This document shows positions 45,130 to 55,495 of a stretch of 64,000 nucleotides of DNA, in pieces; position 1 is the stretch's first letter; the number at the start of each line of letters is the position of its first letter. Both the position numbers and the translations under genes were made by a program. The notes under the pieces are model-generated. The model searched no databases. It saw only the letters and a list, made by a program, of their open reading frames with translations, and was not told the DNA's origin. The stretch comes from an uncultured Rhodocyclaceae bacterium (lineage in GTDB: Bacteria > Pseudomonadota > Gammaproteobacteria > Burkholderiales > Rhodocyclaceae), in NCBI GenBank assembly GCA_907163225.1, contig OU015322.1, forward strand, positions 3,384,501-3,448,500, written 5' to 3'.

Positions 45130-45677
45130 TGAAAGTCACGCCGACCCGGATTCCCGATGTTCTGATCATCGAACCCAAAGTCTTCGGTGACGACCGTGGC
45201 TTCTTTTTTGAGAGCTTCAACCACAAAGCCTTCAATGAGGCTGTCGGGCAAGATGTTACTTTTGTTCAGGACAACCACTCGAGAAGTGCGAAGAACGTTC
45301 TCAGGGGGCTGCATTACCAGTTGCCGCCCAAAGCGCAAGGCAAGCTCGTCAGAGTCGTGCAGGGCGAGGTTTTCGATGTTGCGGTCGACCTGAAAAAAGG
45401 CTCAAAAACCTACGGTCAATGGGTGGGAGAAATCCTTAGCGCCGAGAACAAGAAGCAAATGTGGATTCCGCCGGGCTTTGCCCATGGTTTCGTGACGCTC
45501 TCTGAAACAGCTGAGTTCCTTTACAAGACGACTGAATACTATGCACAGGAATACGAACGTAGTCTGCTGTGGAGTGATCCTGAACTTGGCATTGACTGGC
45601 CATTCGAAGCAGAGCCAAAACTTGCTGCCAAGGATGCGGCTGCGACTTTGTTTCTCAAGGCTGAGGCATTTCATTGA
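45129..45677 (+). CDS. rfbC: dTDP-4-dehydrorhamnose 3,5-epimerase
   Basis: This 182-residue cupin epimerase acts on dTDP-4-keto-6-deoxyglucose. The family residues are seen in FFFESFNHKAFNEAVG, FVQDNHSRSAKNVLRGLHYQ (catalytic His region), VVQGEVFDVAVDLKKGS and IPPGFAHGFVTLSE. In complete rhamnose operons rfbD (the 4-reductase) accompanies these genes; it is not in this window. Confidence 0.96.
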   Translation: MKVTPTRIPDVLIIEPKVFGDDRGFFFESFNHKAFNEAVGQDVTFVQDNHSRSAKNVLRGLHYQLPPKAQGKLVRVVQGEVFDVAVDLKKGSKTYGQWVGEILSAENKKQMWIPPGFAHGFVTLSETAEFLYKTTEYYAQEYERSLLWSDPELGIDWPFEAEPKLAAKDAAATLFLKAEAFH

Positions 45678-45702
45678 CTCAGTTTTCAAAGAGTAAATAG
45701 CT

Positions 45703-47526
45703 ATGTGTGGCATCGTCGCAGCAGCAGCCGGCAACAACATCGTTCCCGTTCTCGTCGAAGGCCTGAAGAAGCTGGAATACAGGGGCTATGACTCAGCCGG
45801 TCTGGCCGTGATCGCAGGTAGCAGTATCGAGCGTGTCCGCTCGGTTGGCCGCGTGGCCGAACTGGAAACTGCATCGGCCAGCACGCAAGCCGTCACCGGC
45901 ATCGCCCACACCCGCTGGGCCACCCATGGCGTGCCCTGCGAGCGCAACGCCCACCCGCACGTTTCCGGCAGTATCGCCGTCGTCCACAACGGCATCATCG
46001 AAAATTATGAAATCCTGCGCACCGAGCTGACCGCTCAGGGCTACGTGTTCACCTCGGACACCGATACCGAAAGCATCGCCCACCTGATCGAAGCCACGCT
46101 CAAAAGCGAGCCCGATCTGTTCAAAGCTGTACAGGCTGCCTGCCAGCGACTGATCGGCGCCTACGCCATTGCCGTTATCGACCACACCCAACCCGGCAAA
46201 GTGATCGTCGCCCGTGAAGGCTCGCCCTTGCTGCTCGGCGTATCGGATACCGGCAACTACGCCGCCTCCGATGCCTCTGCCCTGCTGCAAGTCACCCGTA
46301 ACATGGTCTATCTGGAAAACGGCGATATTGCCGAGTTGACCGCAGCAAACGTCAAAATCACCCGCCTCGATGGCACGCCGGTCAGCCGCCCAGTGCATGA
46401 ATCCCAGCTCTCGGCCGCTGCCGTCGAACTCGGCAACTACCAGCACTACATGCAGAAGGAAATCTTCGAGCAGCCGGAAGCGCTAGCCAACACGCTCGAA
46501 ATCGTCGGCGGCAGCAAGACCATCCAGCCCGGCATTTTCGGCGCAGAAGCCGGCAACTTGCTGGCCGATGTCGACTCCATCCTGATCCTTGCCTGCGGCA
46601 CCAGCAGCCACTCCGGCTACACCGCCCGCTACTGGCTCGAAGCCATTGCCGGCGTGCCGTGCAATGTCGAAATCGCCAGTGAATACCGCTACCGCAGCTC
46701 GGTCGCCAATCCGCGCCAGCTGATCGTCGCCATCTCCCAGTCCGGTGAAACCGCCGACACGCTGGCCGCCCTGCGCCATGCCAAGAGCCTTGGCCAGACC
46801 AAGACGCTGGCCATCTGCAACGTGCCGGAGTCGGCCATCGTCCGCGAATGCGCCCTGCGCTTCATTACCCGCGCCGGCCCGGAAATCGGCGTCGCCTCGA
46901 CCAAAGCTTTCACCACCCAGCTCGCCGCGCTCTTCCTGCTCGTACTGGTCGCCGCCAAGGTCAAGAACCGTCTGACGGCCGAACAGGAAGCCGCCTACAT
47001 TCACCAGCTTCGCCACCTGCCGGTCGCAGTCAACAAGGTGCTCGAGCTCGAAGACGAGATCAAGGCCTGGGCTCAGCGCTTTGCCGACAAGCATCACGCC
47101 CTTTTCCTCGGTCGCGGTCGCCACTACCCGATCGCCATGGAAGGCGCGCTCAAGCTCAAGGAAATCTCCTACATCCACGCCGAAGCCTACCCGGCTGGTG
47201 AGCTCAAGCATGGCCCGCTGGCGCTGGTGGACAGCGACATGCCGGTCATTTCGATTGCTCCAAACGACCAGTTGATCGACAAGCTGAAATCCAACCTCAA
47301 GGAAGTTCAGGCCCGTGGCGGCGAACTGTATGTTTTTGCCGATGCCGACTCGGAAATCCCGGAATCGGATGGCGTCCATATCCTGCGTCTGCCGGAACAC
47401 TACGGCGAACTGTCGCCAATCCTTCACGTCATTCCGCTGCAACTGTTGTCGTACCACGCCGCACTGGTCAAGGGCACGGACGTCGATAAACCGCGCAACC
47501 TGGCGAAGTCGGTAACGGTGGAATGA
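45703..47526 (+). CDS. glmS: Glutamine-fructose-6-phosphate aminotransferase
   Basis: This 607-residue enzyme makes glucosamine-6-phosphate, the precursor of UDP-GlcNAc for the wall and for the Wbp sugars encoded downstream. The class II glutaminase domain begins [17 protein letters not shown] with Cys2 as nucleophile and shows [10 protein letters not shown]; the two SIS domains carry [28 protein letters not shown] and the C-terminal [11 protein letters not shown]. No glmS ribozyme is evident in the 25 bases before the gene. It could be the only glmS or a locus-specific extra copy. Confidence 0.96.
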   Translation: MCGIVAAAAGNNIVPVLVEGLKKLEYRGYDSAGLAVIAGSSIERVRSVGRVAELETASASTQAVTGIAHTRWATHGVPCERNAHPHVSGSIAVVHNGIIENYEILRTELTAQGYVFTSDTDTESIAHLIEATLKSEPDLFKAVQAACQRLIGAYAIAVIDHTQPGKVIVAREGSPLLLGVSDTGNYAASDASALLQVTRNMVYLENGDIAELTAANVKITRLDGTPVSRPVHESQLSAAAVELGNYQHYMQKEIFEQPEALANTLEIVGGSKTIQPGIFGAEAGNLLADVDSILILACGTSSHSGYTARYWLEAIAGVPCNVEIASEYRYRSSVANPRQLIVAISQSGETADTLAALRHAKSLGQTKTLAICNVPESAIVRECALRFITRAGPEIGVASTKAFTTQLAALFLLVLVAAKVKNRLTAEQEAAYIHQLRHLPVAVNKVLELEDEIKAWAQRFADKHHALFLGRGRHYPIAMEGALKLKEISYIHAEAYPAGELKHGPLALVDSDMPVISIAPNDQLIDKLKSNLKEVQARGGELYVFADADSEIPESDGVHILRLPEHYGELSPILHVIPLQLLSYHAALVKGTDVDKPRNLAKSVTVE

Positions 47527-49400
47527 TCTTGGGTACAACTGCTACGATCCCGGACTCGGATAGTTTTCGGGGTGACATCCAGGGTCTGCGTGCTATAGCT
47601 GTTTTGGCTGTCATTTTGTTTCACGTCAACAAAGAATGGCTTCCAGGCGGATTTGTCGGGGTTGATGTTTTCTTTGTCATTTCCGGGTTTCTTATTGGTG
47701 GAATCATTCTGAAGAAGCGAGGGGCGGGTACGTTCTCGCTGCGCGATTTTTATATCGGTCGGGTCAAGCGCATCATTCCTGTCTATGTGGTTCTCTTGGC
47801 TGTCACCGCAATCGTTGCTGCGGTTCTTTTTGCACCAAAGGATTTCGGCTTTTTCCGGGATAGTGCCAAGTCAGCCCTTTATTTCGGGAGTAACGGGTAC
47901 TTCAGTAAATTCGGCGACTATTTTGCGCCTAGTGTCCATGAGTTGCCACTCCTGCATACTTGGTCGTTGGCGGTTGAAATGCAGTTCTATTTGCTCTTGC
48001 CGATCGCATTGACAATGCTCCCTCAGCGGTTATGGGCTGCTTCGCTGATGGTGGCGGTAATTGTGTTGGTCGGTTATGGGTTCCGCGAAGTGAATTTTGG
48101 GCAAAGGCAGACGGCCTATTTCTCGCTCCTCGTTCGTATCCCTGAATTTTTGTTGGGTGTTGGTCTTGCTGTTTTCGAAAGTGGTCGCGGGCAGGAAAAA
48201 CTTCGCAAACTGATTGATCGCTCGGCCAACTGGATTGGAGCCATGGCCTTCACTCTACTTGTCGGAAGTTTCTGGTTGATCAGTGAAAATTCTGCTTTCC
48301 CCGGGTTTTGGGTGCTTGCTCCGTGTATTGGGGCGGTTGTGGTCATGGGGGCCAGGAATAGCGCCATTTCATTGCTCCTCGCGCATCCGGCTCTGGTATG
48401 GATTGGGGGGCTGTCCTATTCCCTCTATTTGTGGCATTGGCCAATCCTGGCGTTTCTCAGATATGTAGTCGAGAGTTATCAACTAAGCATCGACTTGCTG
48501 GTGGTTTTCCTCGTCTTGTTGCTGATTTTGTCCTATGCTTCCTTGCAGTGGATCGAGATTCCATATCGGCGCCGTGTGGATAAGACGAGTTCTTCGGTTT
48601 GGCGTATGGCGATGTTGATTGTTGGTGTTGCCATGCCACTGTCACTCGCATCCATGCTCAATGCGGCTATTGACGACCCGTTGCCTGTTGCATATACGCG
48701 CTATGCGGCCGGGGATGAAATCTGTCATGGCAGAGTCGTAAAGGACTGCATTCGAGGGGCGCGGGAAGCTGCTACTGAACCTATTCTGGTGCTCGGTGAT
48801 AGCCATGCGGCCCAATTGAATATCTTTTTCGACACTGTTGGGAAAATTAATGGCCAACGTTTCCGAGTCATTTCTGCAAGTAGTTGCGTAACGATTCCGG
48901 AGTTTGATGTCATCCGCCTTCCGGATTGGGCGCGCGCGGACTGTCAGGCTTCGATTAATTTTGCGAAGCGATACCTTGCAGAGTCCAAGGTTATTGTGAT
49001 CGCCGGTATGTGGCAATATCAGATATCAAGCGTGGATTTTATCAAGGCTTTTCGCGCATTTCTGGCGGATGCCGACGTGCATGGAAAGAGCGTTATCGTC
49101 TTGGCCCAGATTCCCATGTTATCTTCAAACGTTCTGCGTTTGAGGCGCTTTGAAAAGCTTGGAATCAGTAATCAGGTTTCCCTTCATCCAGAGTGGCTTC
49201 AGGCAAACTCTGCCGTAAGGAACATTGTTTCGGAGTACGGTTCGGCGCGGTTCGTAGATTTTTCGGGCTATGAGTTGTTTGCTCATGCGCCGTTCTTAGG
49301 TGGGCGACTTATCTACCACGACAACCACCATTTGAACGAGATTGGGGCAGACGAGTATGCAAAAATCGCTGCGCAGTCTTTTGAGAATCAACACAATTAG
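47523..49400 (+). CDS. Acyltransferase 3 with C-terminal SGNH domain (OafA type)
   Basis: This 625-residue membrane protein probably O-acetylates the surface polysaccharide. The acyltransferase-3 domain begins at [22 protein letters not shown] with the catalytic-type His, then [14 protein letters not shown] and the [17 protein letters not shown] motif, across about ten membrane helices. From about residue 420 a periplasmic SGNH domain appears, with the nucleophile region [12 protein letters not shown] and the final [14 protein letters not shown] motif. It overlaps glmS by four bases. Base composition is lower in GC than in glmS. Confidence 0.9.
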   Translation: MILGTTATIPDSDSFRGDIQGLRAIAVLAVILFHVNKEWLPGGFVGVDVFFVISGFLIGGIILKKRGAGTFSLRDFYIGRVKRIIPVYVVLLAVTAIVAAVLFAPKDFGFFRDSAKSALYFGSNGYFSKFGDYFAPSVHELPLLHTWSLAVEMQFYLLLPIALTMLPQRLWAASLMVAVIVLVGYGFREVNFGQRQTAYFSLLVRIPEFLLGVGLAVFESGRGQEKLRKLIDRSANWIGAMAFTLLVGSFWLISENSAFPGFWVLAPCIGAVVVMGARNSAISLLLAHPALVWIGGLSYSLYLWHWPILAFLRYVVESYQLSIDLLVVFLVLLLILSYASLQWIEIPYRRRVDKTSSSVWRMAMLIVGVAMPLSLASMLNAAIDDPLPVAYTRYAAGDEICHGRVVKDCIRGAREAATEPILVLGDSHAAQLNIFFDTVGKINGQRFRVISASSCVTIPEFDVIRLPDWARADCQASINFAKRYLAESKVIVIAGMWQYQISSVDFIKAFRAFLADADVHGKSVIVLAQIPMLSSNVLRLRRFEKLGISNQVSLHPEWLQANSAVRNIVSEYGSARFVDFSGYELFAHAPFLGGRLIYHDNHHLNEIGADEYAKIAAQSFENQHN

Positions 49401-49420
49401 TTGGGTAATAGGAGTTTAGT

Positions 49421-50716
49421 GTGCAGTTGGATAACAAGAAAATAGCAATCATCGGTCTAGGCTACGTTGGCCTGCCGCTGGCGGTCGAATTCGGCAAGTC
49501 GCGTCCGGTAGTGGGATTCGACATCAACTTGGCGCGGATCGCCGAATTGCGATCCGGCAAGGACAGCACGCTGGAGGTCACGTCCGAGGATCTGCTTGCT
49601 GCAAAGCAGCTTTCCTACAGCAACCGTTTGGAAGATATTGCCGATTACGGCGTCTTCATCGTCACGGTGCCGACGCCGATTGACAAGGCCAATCGCCCAG
49701 ATTTGACGCCTTTGGTCAAGGCCAGCGAAACGGTGGGCAAGGTAATGAAGGCCGGGTCTGTCGTGATCTACGAATCCACGGTTTACCCAGGGTGTACTGA
49801 GGAGGTTTGCGTTCCGGTTCTGGAAAAGCATTCCGGCCTCAAGTTCAACGTTGATTTCTTCTGCGGCTACAGCCCGGAGCGCATCAACCCGGGCGACAAG
49901 GTCAATACACTGACCAAGATCAGGAAGATCACCAGCGGCTCCACACCGGATGTTGCCAAGGCGGTCGACGCCCTCTATGGCAGCATCATTACGGCAGGCA
50001 CCTTTCCGGCGACCAGCCTAAAGGTGGCCGAAGCAGCCAAAGTGATCGAGAACACCCAGCGCGACCTGAATATTGCCTTGGTCAACGAACTTTCGGTCAT
50101 TTTCGACCGGTTGGACATCGATACCCTTGAAGTCCTTGAGGCTGCTGGCAGCAAGTGGAACTTCTTGCCTTTCCGACCGGGCATGGTCGGCGGGCACTGC
50201 ATCGGCGTCGACCCTTACTACCTGACGCACAAGGCGGAAGAGGTCGGCTATCACCCGCAGGTCATCCTCGCTGGTCGCCGGATCAACGATGACATGGCAC
50301 GTTATGCTGCCCGGAACGTGATCAGACTGATGCTGCGTAATGGCATCGACGTCGCGCGCAGTACCGTCGGCGTGCAAGGTATTACCTTCAAGGAGAACTG
50401 CCCGGATATCCGTAACAGCAAGGTTGCGGATCTGGTGCGGGAACTGGAGGGCTGGGGCATCAAGGTGGTCGTTGCGGATCCATGGGCTGATGCTCAAGAG
50501 GTGGCCCATGAATATGGCATTCAGTTGGGCGCCATCGATGCCGCCCGTCCTGTGGATGCCTTGGTAGTGGCTGTCGGGCACAACGAGTTCAGGCGCGAGA
50601 ACGTTGGGGAACTGCGCGCGCTCTGCCGCGGCGAAAAGCCGGTCTTGGCTGACCTGAAGTGCCTGTTCGACCGCCATGTCGCAGCTGATGCCGGCTTCAC
50701 CGTTTTCCGCCTGTAA
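49421..50716 (+). CDS. wbpA: UDP-N-acetylglucosamine 6-dehydrogenase (WbpA/TviB type)
   Basis: This 431-residue NAD-dependent enzyme oxidises C6 of UDP-GlcNAc to give UDP-GlcNAcA, the first step toward the diacetamido uronic acid. It shows IAIIGLGYVGLPLAVEFGK, VPTPIDKANRPDLTPL, YESTVYPGCTEEVC, GYSPERINPGDK, the catalytic-Cys segment GGHCIGVDPYYLTHKAEEVG and GITFKENCPDIRNSKV. These fit the WbpA/WbpO/TviB group rather than UDP-glucose dehydrogenase. The start is GTG 49421. Confidence 0.93.
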   Translation: MQLDNKKIAIIGLGYVGLPLAVEFGKSRPVVGFDINLARIAELRSGKDSTLEVTSEDLLAAKQLSYSNRLEDIADYGVFIVTVPTPIDKANRPDLTPLVKASETVGKVMKAGSVVIYESTVYPGCTEEVCVPVLEKHSGLKFNVDFFCGYSPERINPGDKVNTLTKIRKITSGSTPDVAKAVDALYGSIITAGTFPATSLKVAEAAKVIENTQRDLNIALVNELSVIFDRLDIDTLEVLEAAGSKWNFLPFRPGMVGGHCIGVDPYYLTHKAEEVGYHPQVILAGRRINDDMARYAARNVIRLMLRNGIDVARSTVGVQGITFKENCPDIRNSKVADLVRELEGWGIKVVVADPWADAQEVAHEYGIQLGAIDAARPVDALVVAVGHNEFRRENVGELRALCRGEKPVLADLKCLFDRHVAADAGFTVFRL

Positions 50717-50725
50717 GAGGACAAA

Positions 50726-51784
50726 ATGCGTAACTACCCCACGATTACTGGCCGCAAGATCCGCATGGCGCTGGTTGGCTGCGGCCGCATCGCCGCCAAC
50801 CATTTCGGTGCCATGGAGCAGCACGCTAGTGACATCGAAATCGTCGATGTGTGCGACGTTGACCGCAACGCGCTCGACAAGGCTGTCCAGCGTACCGGTG
50901 CCAAAGGGCACCTGAGCATGACCGAAATGCTTGAGACCACGACAGCGGACGTCGTTGTACTCACGACGCCGAGTGGCTTGCATCCGGAGCAGGCGATCGA
51001 GGTTGCCGAGTCCGGCCGTCAGGTGATGACTGAGAAGCCGATGGCCACCCGCTGGCACGATGGCCTGCGCATGGTCAAGGCCTGCGACGATGCAGGGGTG
51101 AGAATGTTTGTAGTCAAGCAGAACCGCCGTAACGCCACATTGCAGCTTCTGAAACGTGCGGTCGAGCAGAAGCGCTTCGGGCGCATCTACATGGTCAACA
51201 TCAACGTCTTTTGGACGCGCCCGCAGGAATACTACGACAGCGCCAAGTGGCGCGGCACCTGGGAATTCGACGGTGGCGCGTTTATGAACCAAGCTAGCCA
51301 CTACGTCGATCTGCTCGACTGGCTGATCGGCCCGATCGAAAGCATCCAGGCTTATACCGCTACCCTCGAGCGGGACATCGAGGTCGAGGACAGTGGCGTA
51401 CTCAGCATCCGCTGGCGCTCCGGCGCGCTGGGTTCGATGAACGTCACCATGCTGACTTACCCCAAGAACCTGGAAGGCAGCATCACCATCCTCGGAGAAA
51501 AAGGCACAGTCCGCGTCGGCGGTGTTGCGGTCAACGAAATTCAGCACTGGGAATTTGCCGAGAAGTTGCCGGAAGACGAGCAGATCGCCTCGGCCAACTA
51601 CGAAACCACCTCGGTCTACGGCTTTGGTCACCCGCTCTACTACGATAACGTGATCAAGGTCATGCGCGGCGCGGCCGAGCCGGAGACCGATGGGCGCGAA
51701 GGGCTCAAGTCGCTGGAGACACTGATTGCCGCCTACCTCGCTGCGCGTGACGGCAAGCGTGTCGCGTTGCCGCTGGATTACTGA
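50726..51784 (+). CDS. wbpB: UDP-GlcNAcA 3-dehydrogenase (WbpB type)
   Basis: This 352-residue Gfo/Idh/MocA oxidoreductase oxidises C3 of UDP-GlcNAcA to the 3-keto sugar, the substrate of the WbpE aminotransferase. Motifs are [48 protein letters not shown] (the EKP catalytic lysine region) and [27 protein letters not shown]. It lies nine bases after wbpA and just before wbpD. Confidence 0.9.
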   Translation: MRNYPTITGRKIRMALVGCGRIAANHFGAMEQHASDIEIVDVCDVDRNALDKAVQRTGAKGHLSMTEMLETTTADVVVLTTPSGLHPEQAIEVAESGRQVMTEKPMATRWHDGLRMVKACDDAGVRMFVVKQNRRNATLQLLKRAVEQKRFGRIYMVNINVFWTRPQEYYDSAKWRGTWEFDGGAFMNQASHYVDLLDWLIGPIESIQAYTATLERDIEVEDSGVLSIRWRSGALGSMNVTMLTYPKNLEGSITILGEKGTVRVGGVAVNEIQHWEFAEKLPEDEQIASANYETTSVYGFGHPLYYDNVIKVMRGAAEPETDGREGLKSLETLIAAYLAARDGKRVALPLDY

Positions 51785-51785
51785 G

Positions 51786-52361
51786 ATGGCTGTGACCATT
51801 CATCCGAGCGCCATCGTCGATGAGGGCGCAGAAATCGGCGACGGCAGTCGCGTCTGGCACTTCGCCCACATTTGTGGCGGTGCCCGCATTGGCAAGGGCT
51901 GCTCGTTCGGCCAGAACGTCTTCGTCGGCAATGATGTCACCATCGGCAACAACGTCAAGGTCCAGAACAACGTTTCCATCTACGATGCGGTGTATCTTGA
52001 GGACGATGTCTTCTGTGGCCCGAGCATGGTATTCACCAACGTCTACAACCCGCGCTCGGCGGTTACCCGCAAGGACGAGTACCGAGTAACGCGGATCAAG
52101 AAGGGCGCGACGTTAGGCGCTAACAGTACCATCGTCTGCGGCGTCACCGTTGGCGAGTTCGCTTTTGTCGCCGCCGGCGCCGTCATCAATCGCGACGTCA
52201 AACCCTATGCACTGATGGCTGGCGTACCGGCCAGACAGATCGGCTGGATGAGCGAGCACGGCGAACGCCTCGATCTGCCGCTTGAGGGCAACGCATCCGT
52301 CAAGTGTCCGATCACCGGTAAGACTTACCGGTTGGCTGGAACGACACTGGCGGTTGAATGA
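51786..52361 (+). CDS. wbpD: UDP-GlcNAc3NA 3-N-acetyltransferase (WbpD type)
   Basis: This 191-residue left-handed beta-helix enzyme transfers acetyl from acetyl-CoA to the 3-amino group to give UDP-GlcNAc3NAcA. Hexapeptide repeats run from about residue 5 to 150 ([34 protein letters not shown]...), with the extra loop [18 protein letters not shown] typical of WbpD/WlbB. It starts at ATG 51786, overlapping the wbpB stop region. The decayed glpD-like gene begins four bases before its end. Confidence 0.93.
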   Translation: MAVTIHPSAIVDEGAEIGDGSRVWHFAHICGGARIGKGCSFGQNVFVGNDVTIGNNVKVQNNVSIYDAVYLEDDVFCGPSMVFTNVYNPRSAVTRKDEYRVTRIKKGATLGANSTIVCGVTVGEFAFVAAGAVINRDVKPYALMAGVPARQIGWMSEHGERLDLPLEGNASVKCPITGKTYRLAGTTLAVE

Positions 52362-53132
52362 GGGTTGCGGTTATCGGTGGCGGGATCAATGGTGTCATGG
52401 CTGCCTGGGCGTTTGCCCGGCGCGGCCACAGTGTCGATCTGTTCGAAAAAAGGCCGGCTGATGTCGGCCACCAGTCGCGCCTCCACCAAGATGTTGCACG
52501 GCGGCTTGCGTTACCTGGAACATGGCCACCTGGGGCTGGTTCGTGAGGCGCGTCAAGAGCGCTCCTGGTGGATTCAACAGGCCCCTCAATTTGCCAGCCC
52601 GCTGGAGTTACTCGTGCCGATCTATCGCAATGGCGAACGTGCGAAGTGGCTGGTTGGTGCCGGCATCCGGCTCTACGGCCTGCTGGCAAAGGGGTCGGGG
52701 TTCCCGCGCAGCTGCTGGTACAGCGCCGAGGAGGTCATCGAACGCTTTCCGGGTCTGAAGCGCGACTAGCTGCTGGGCGCCTACGGCTACTGGGATGCCC
52801 GGATGGATGACTACCGGCTTGGCCTGTGGGCGGCGGAGCAGGCCAGGGAAGCGGGGGGTTGCCATCAACGAACAGATGCCTGTCCTTTGGCTCGAGCCTG
52901 AGACAGGGGCCGTGGATACTATAACCGTTGGTTCTGTAAAGAAATAGCACGTCGGGATATAATCATAAATTTTGCCGGCATCCGACCGATTGTCGCGAGC
53001 AAGAAAGATTTTAGTGTCGCCAGCCGCGAATCAGTCATTGAGCGTCAAGGCAGGCTGATCAACGTCTTTGGTGGCAAGTGGACAACCTCGCGCGCCCTTG
53101 CCGAGGCAGTATTAATGAAATCGCAACATTGA
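52358..53132 (+). pseudogene. Decayed glycerol-3-phosphate dehydrogenase-like (GlpD/DAO family) gene
   Basis: The start is intact: [22 protein letters not shown] with the FAD-binding GGGINGxxAA motif. The run of six A at 52446-52451 has one base too many; dropping one restores GRLMSATSRASTKMLHGGLRYLEHG. The corrected frame then meets TAG at 52767-52769, after which LLGAYGYWDARMDDYRLGLW continues. A run of six G at 52853-52858 causes a second shift (corrected: GVAINEQMPVLWLEPETG). The middle of the protein is missing, and the C-terminal motif (FAGIRPIVASKKDF...INVFGGKWTTSRALAEAVL) resumes at 52971 and ends at TGA 53132. A working protein would be far longer. It stands between wbpD and wbpE, so its original role may have been sugar-related, but that is inference. 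Confidence 0.85.
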
Positions 53133-53140
53133 AAGAAACC

Positions 53141-54247
53141 ATGACAATCCAGTTCATCGACCTGAAGGCGCAGTATCAGGCGCTCAAGAACTCAATCGAC
53201 GCCCGCATCCACAAGGTGCTCGACCACGGCCAGTACATCATGGGCCCCGAAGTGGCTGAACTTGAAGGCAAGCTCGTTGAATACACGGGTGCCAAGCACT
53301 GCATCACGGTCGCCTCCGGTACCGAGGCACTGCTCATTGCCCTGATGGCAATGGGCATCAAGCCGGGCGACGAAATCATCACTACCCCGTTCACCTTCGT
53401 TGCCACCGCCGAAGTCATCGTCCTGCTGGGTGCTGTCCCGGTCTTCGTCGACATTGAAGCGGACACCTGCAACATCGATGCCAGCAAGATCGAAGCGGCA
53501 ATCACCGCGAAAACCCGCGCCATCATGCCGGTCAGCCTCTACGGTCAACCGGCCGATATGGACGAAATCAATGCTATCGCCGCCAGGCACAATCTGGTGG
53601 TGATCGAAGATGCCGCCCAGAGCTTCGGCGCCGAATACAAGGGTCGGAAAAGCTGTAACCTCTCCACCATTGGCTGCACCAGCTTCTTTCCGAGCAAGCC
53701 GCTCGGTTGCTACGGCGATGGCGGGGCGATCTTCTCCAGTGACGACGAGTTGGCCAAGGCCATGCGCGAGATCCGAGTGCACGGCCAGGAAAGACGCTAT
53801 TTCCATACCCGCATTGGTGTTGGTGGCCGAATGGATACCCTGCAATGTGCGATTGTACTGGCCAAGCTGGAGCGCTTCGACTGGGAGGTCGAGCAGCGCC
53901 TGAAGCTTGGTGCGCGCTACAACGAGATGCTGGCCGGCAAGGTGTCGACGGTGACTCAGCGCCCGGACCGGACCAGTGTTTTTGCGCAATACACCGTGTT
54001 CGTCGAGAACCGCGAGCAGGTACAGGAGAAACTCAAGGCGGCGGGAGTGCCGACGGCAGTGCATTACCCTGTACCGCTCCATCTTCAGCCGGCATATAAA
54101 GACCACTGCCGCGTGAATGCTGGGGTTCCCTCGGCAGAAGAAATGTCCGCACGCGTGATGAGCTTGCCAATGAGCGCTGATCTGACTGAGGACCCGCAAA
54201 CAGAAATTTCTGATGCATTGGCAGTGGCGATCGACAATCCCATATGA
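53141..54247 (+). CDS. wbpE: UDP-3-keto-GlcNAcA aminotransferase (WbpE type)
   Basis: This 368-residue DegT/DnrJ/EryC1 aminotransferase puts an amino group on C3 of the keto sugar made by WbpB. It shows FIDLKAQYQALKNSIDARI, ASGTEALLIALMAMGIKPGDEIITTPFTF, IEDAAQSFGAEYKGRKSCNL and the PLP-lysine segment CTSFFPSKPLGCYGDGG, then RYFHTRIGVGGRMDTLQCAIV. The start is ATG 53141, nine bases after the pseudogene stop; the upstream frame extension lies inside the pseudogene. It completes the wbpA-B-D-E set. Confidence 0.92.
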   Translation: MTIQFIDLKAQYQALKNSIDARIHKVLDHGQYIMGPEVAELEGKLVEYTGAKHCITVASGTEALLIALMAMGIKPGDEIITTPFTFVATAEVIVLLGAVPVFVDIEADTCNIDASKIEAAITAKTRAIMPVSLYGQPADMDEINAIAARHNLVVIEDAAQSFGAEYKGRKSCNLSTIGCTSFFPSKPLGCYGDGGAIFSSDDELAKAMREIRVHGQERRYFHTRIGVGGRMDTLQCAIVLAKLERFDWEVEQRLKLGARYNEMLAGKVSTVTQRPDRTSVFAQYTVFVENREQVQEKLKAAGVPTAVHYPVPLHLQPAYKDHCRVNAGVPSAEEMSARVMSLPMSADLTEDPQTEISDALAVAIDNPI

Positions 54248-54262
54248 ATCCGCTTTTAAGAG

Positions 54263-55495
54263 ATGACTAGCGGGTTCCTGCGCAGTGTCGGTTCTGTCTT
54301 GTCCGGTACATTGGTCGCACAACTAATCCCGATAGCTGGCACTCTGGTTGTCGCAAGAATTTTTGACCCCGCAGCATTCGGTGTCTTTTCTGCCTGGCTG
54401 GGAGGGGTTCTTTTCCTCGCGGTAGTGTTGTCATGCCGTTTTGAAACATCGCTGGCGGTCGTGCCTGATGGTCAGCCGAGGCGTTCCGGTGTTGCCTTGA
54501 CGCTGGTCACAATTGCTTTGACGTCATTGATAGCTGCCGCGCTCGTATGGCTGGCAGCGCTTGTGAAATTGGAGGCATTGAACCGGTTGCCAGTGGCGCT
54601 GTTGGTGTCCGCTGTTCCGACCGCAGCCTTGATCGCAGTAAGCCAGACCTTGCAGAACTGGGCAGCGGCTGACGGGCGCTACCGGCACCTCACCTTCATG
54701 CGGATTGCGCAGGCAGGGTCGATTGTGCTGTTACAGATCGGAATTGGTATGCTGTGGCCGGATGCGACCGGCTTGGGAGTTGCTTATCTCGCGGGAACAC
54801 TCTTTGGGCTAATCGTAGGGATAGTGGTTATGCCGCTTCAGGTGACCCGTTCTCCTGGGCTAGGACGACAGTTGTTTGCCTTTTGGAGAGGCTACCGCAA
54901 CTTTCCTTTATATTCTTTGCCGGCAGATGCGGTGAACGCCGCTGCGGCTCAGTTGCCTTTACTTGTCGTCGCTGCACGCTTCGGTTCCGAAGCAGCAGGC
55001 TTGCTGGCGATGGCCATGCGCATGCTAGGCGCGCCAATGTCGCTGCTGGCCGCGTCCGTCCTTGATGTGTTTAAGCGTCATGCGGGTAAGGCCTATCGTG
55101 AGCGGGGCGAATGTAGGGCAGAGTATGTCCATGCCTTTAAAATTCTCTTGGTGGTCGCCGTTGCTGCAGCCGTGGCTATAGCGTTTGGAGCCGAGCCTGT
55201 CTTTGCTGCGGTTTTCGGCGAGATGTGGCTGGGGGCGGGTACGATGGCGCTGTGGCTTCTTCCTCGTTTTGCAATCGGGTTTGTCGCCAGCCCCCTAAGC
55301 TACATGGTCTATGTTGCCGGAAAACAGCATCTTGACCTGATCTGGCAACTTACGCTGCTTGGCATGACTTTGGCCACACTGCTTCTGAGCGATTCGACGC
55401 AATGGGCTCTGATATCATATGGCATCGGCTATGGGGGGCTTTATTTGGTTTATATTCTAATGTCATATAAGTTCAGTCTCGGGGGCAGACGGTGA
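54263..55495 (+). CDS. wzx: Wzx-type oligosaccharide flippase
   Basis: This 410-residue membrane protein has about twelve hydrophobic helices in the pattern of the polysaccharide-biosynthesis (MATE-like) exporters, starting FLRSVGSVLSGTLVAQLIPIAG. It should flip lipid-linked repeat units across the inner membrane for the polymerase encoded downstream. No soluble domain is present. It starts at ATG 54263, 15 bases after wbpE, and overlaps the hisH paralogue by four bases. Confidence 0.85.
   Translation: MTSGFLRSVGSVLSGTLVAQLIPIAGTLVVARIFDPAAFGVFSAWLGGVLFLAVVLSCRFETSLAVVPDGQPRRSGVALTLVTIALTSLIAAALVWLAALVKLEALNRLPVALLVSAVPTAALIAVSQTLQNWAAADGRYRHLTFMRIAQAGSIVLLQIGIGMLWPDATGLGVAYLAGTLFGLIVGIVVMPLQVTRSPGLGRQLFAFWRGYRNFPLYSLPADAVNAAAAQLPLLVVAARFGSEAAGLLAMAMRMLGAPMSLLAASVLDVFKRHAGKAYRERGECRAEYVHAFKILLVVAVAAAVAIAFGAEPVFAAVFGEMWLGAGTMALWLLPRFAIGFVASPLSYMVYVAGKQHLDLIWQLTLLGMTLATLLLSDSTQWALISYGIGYGGLYLVYILMSYKFSLGGRR

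Noticed and set aside
45678-45702. A glmS riboswitch/ribozyme before glmS
   Set aside because: Only 25 bases separate rfbC and glmS, far too short for the ribozyme, which is also mainly found in Firmicutes.
50018-51799. A 593-codon open frame antisense to wbpA and wbpB
   Set aside because: It lies opposite two genes with complete motif sets and shows no recognisable domain.
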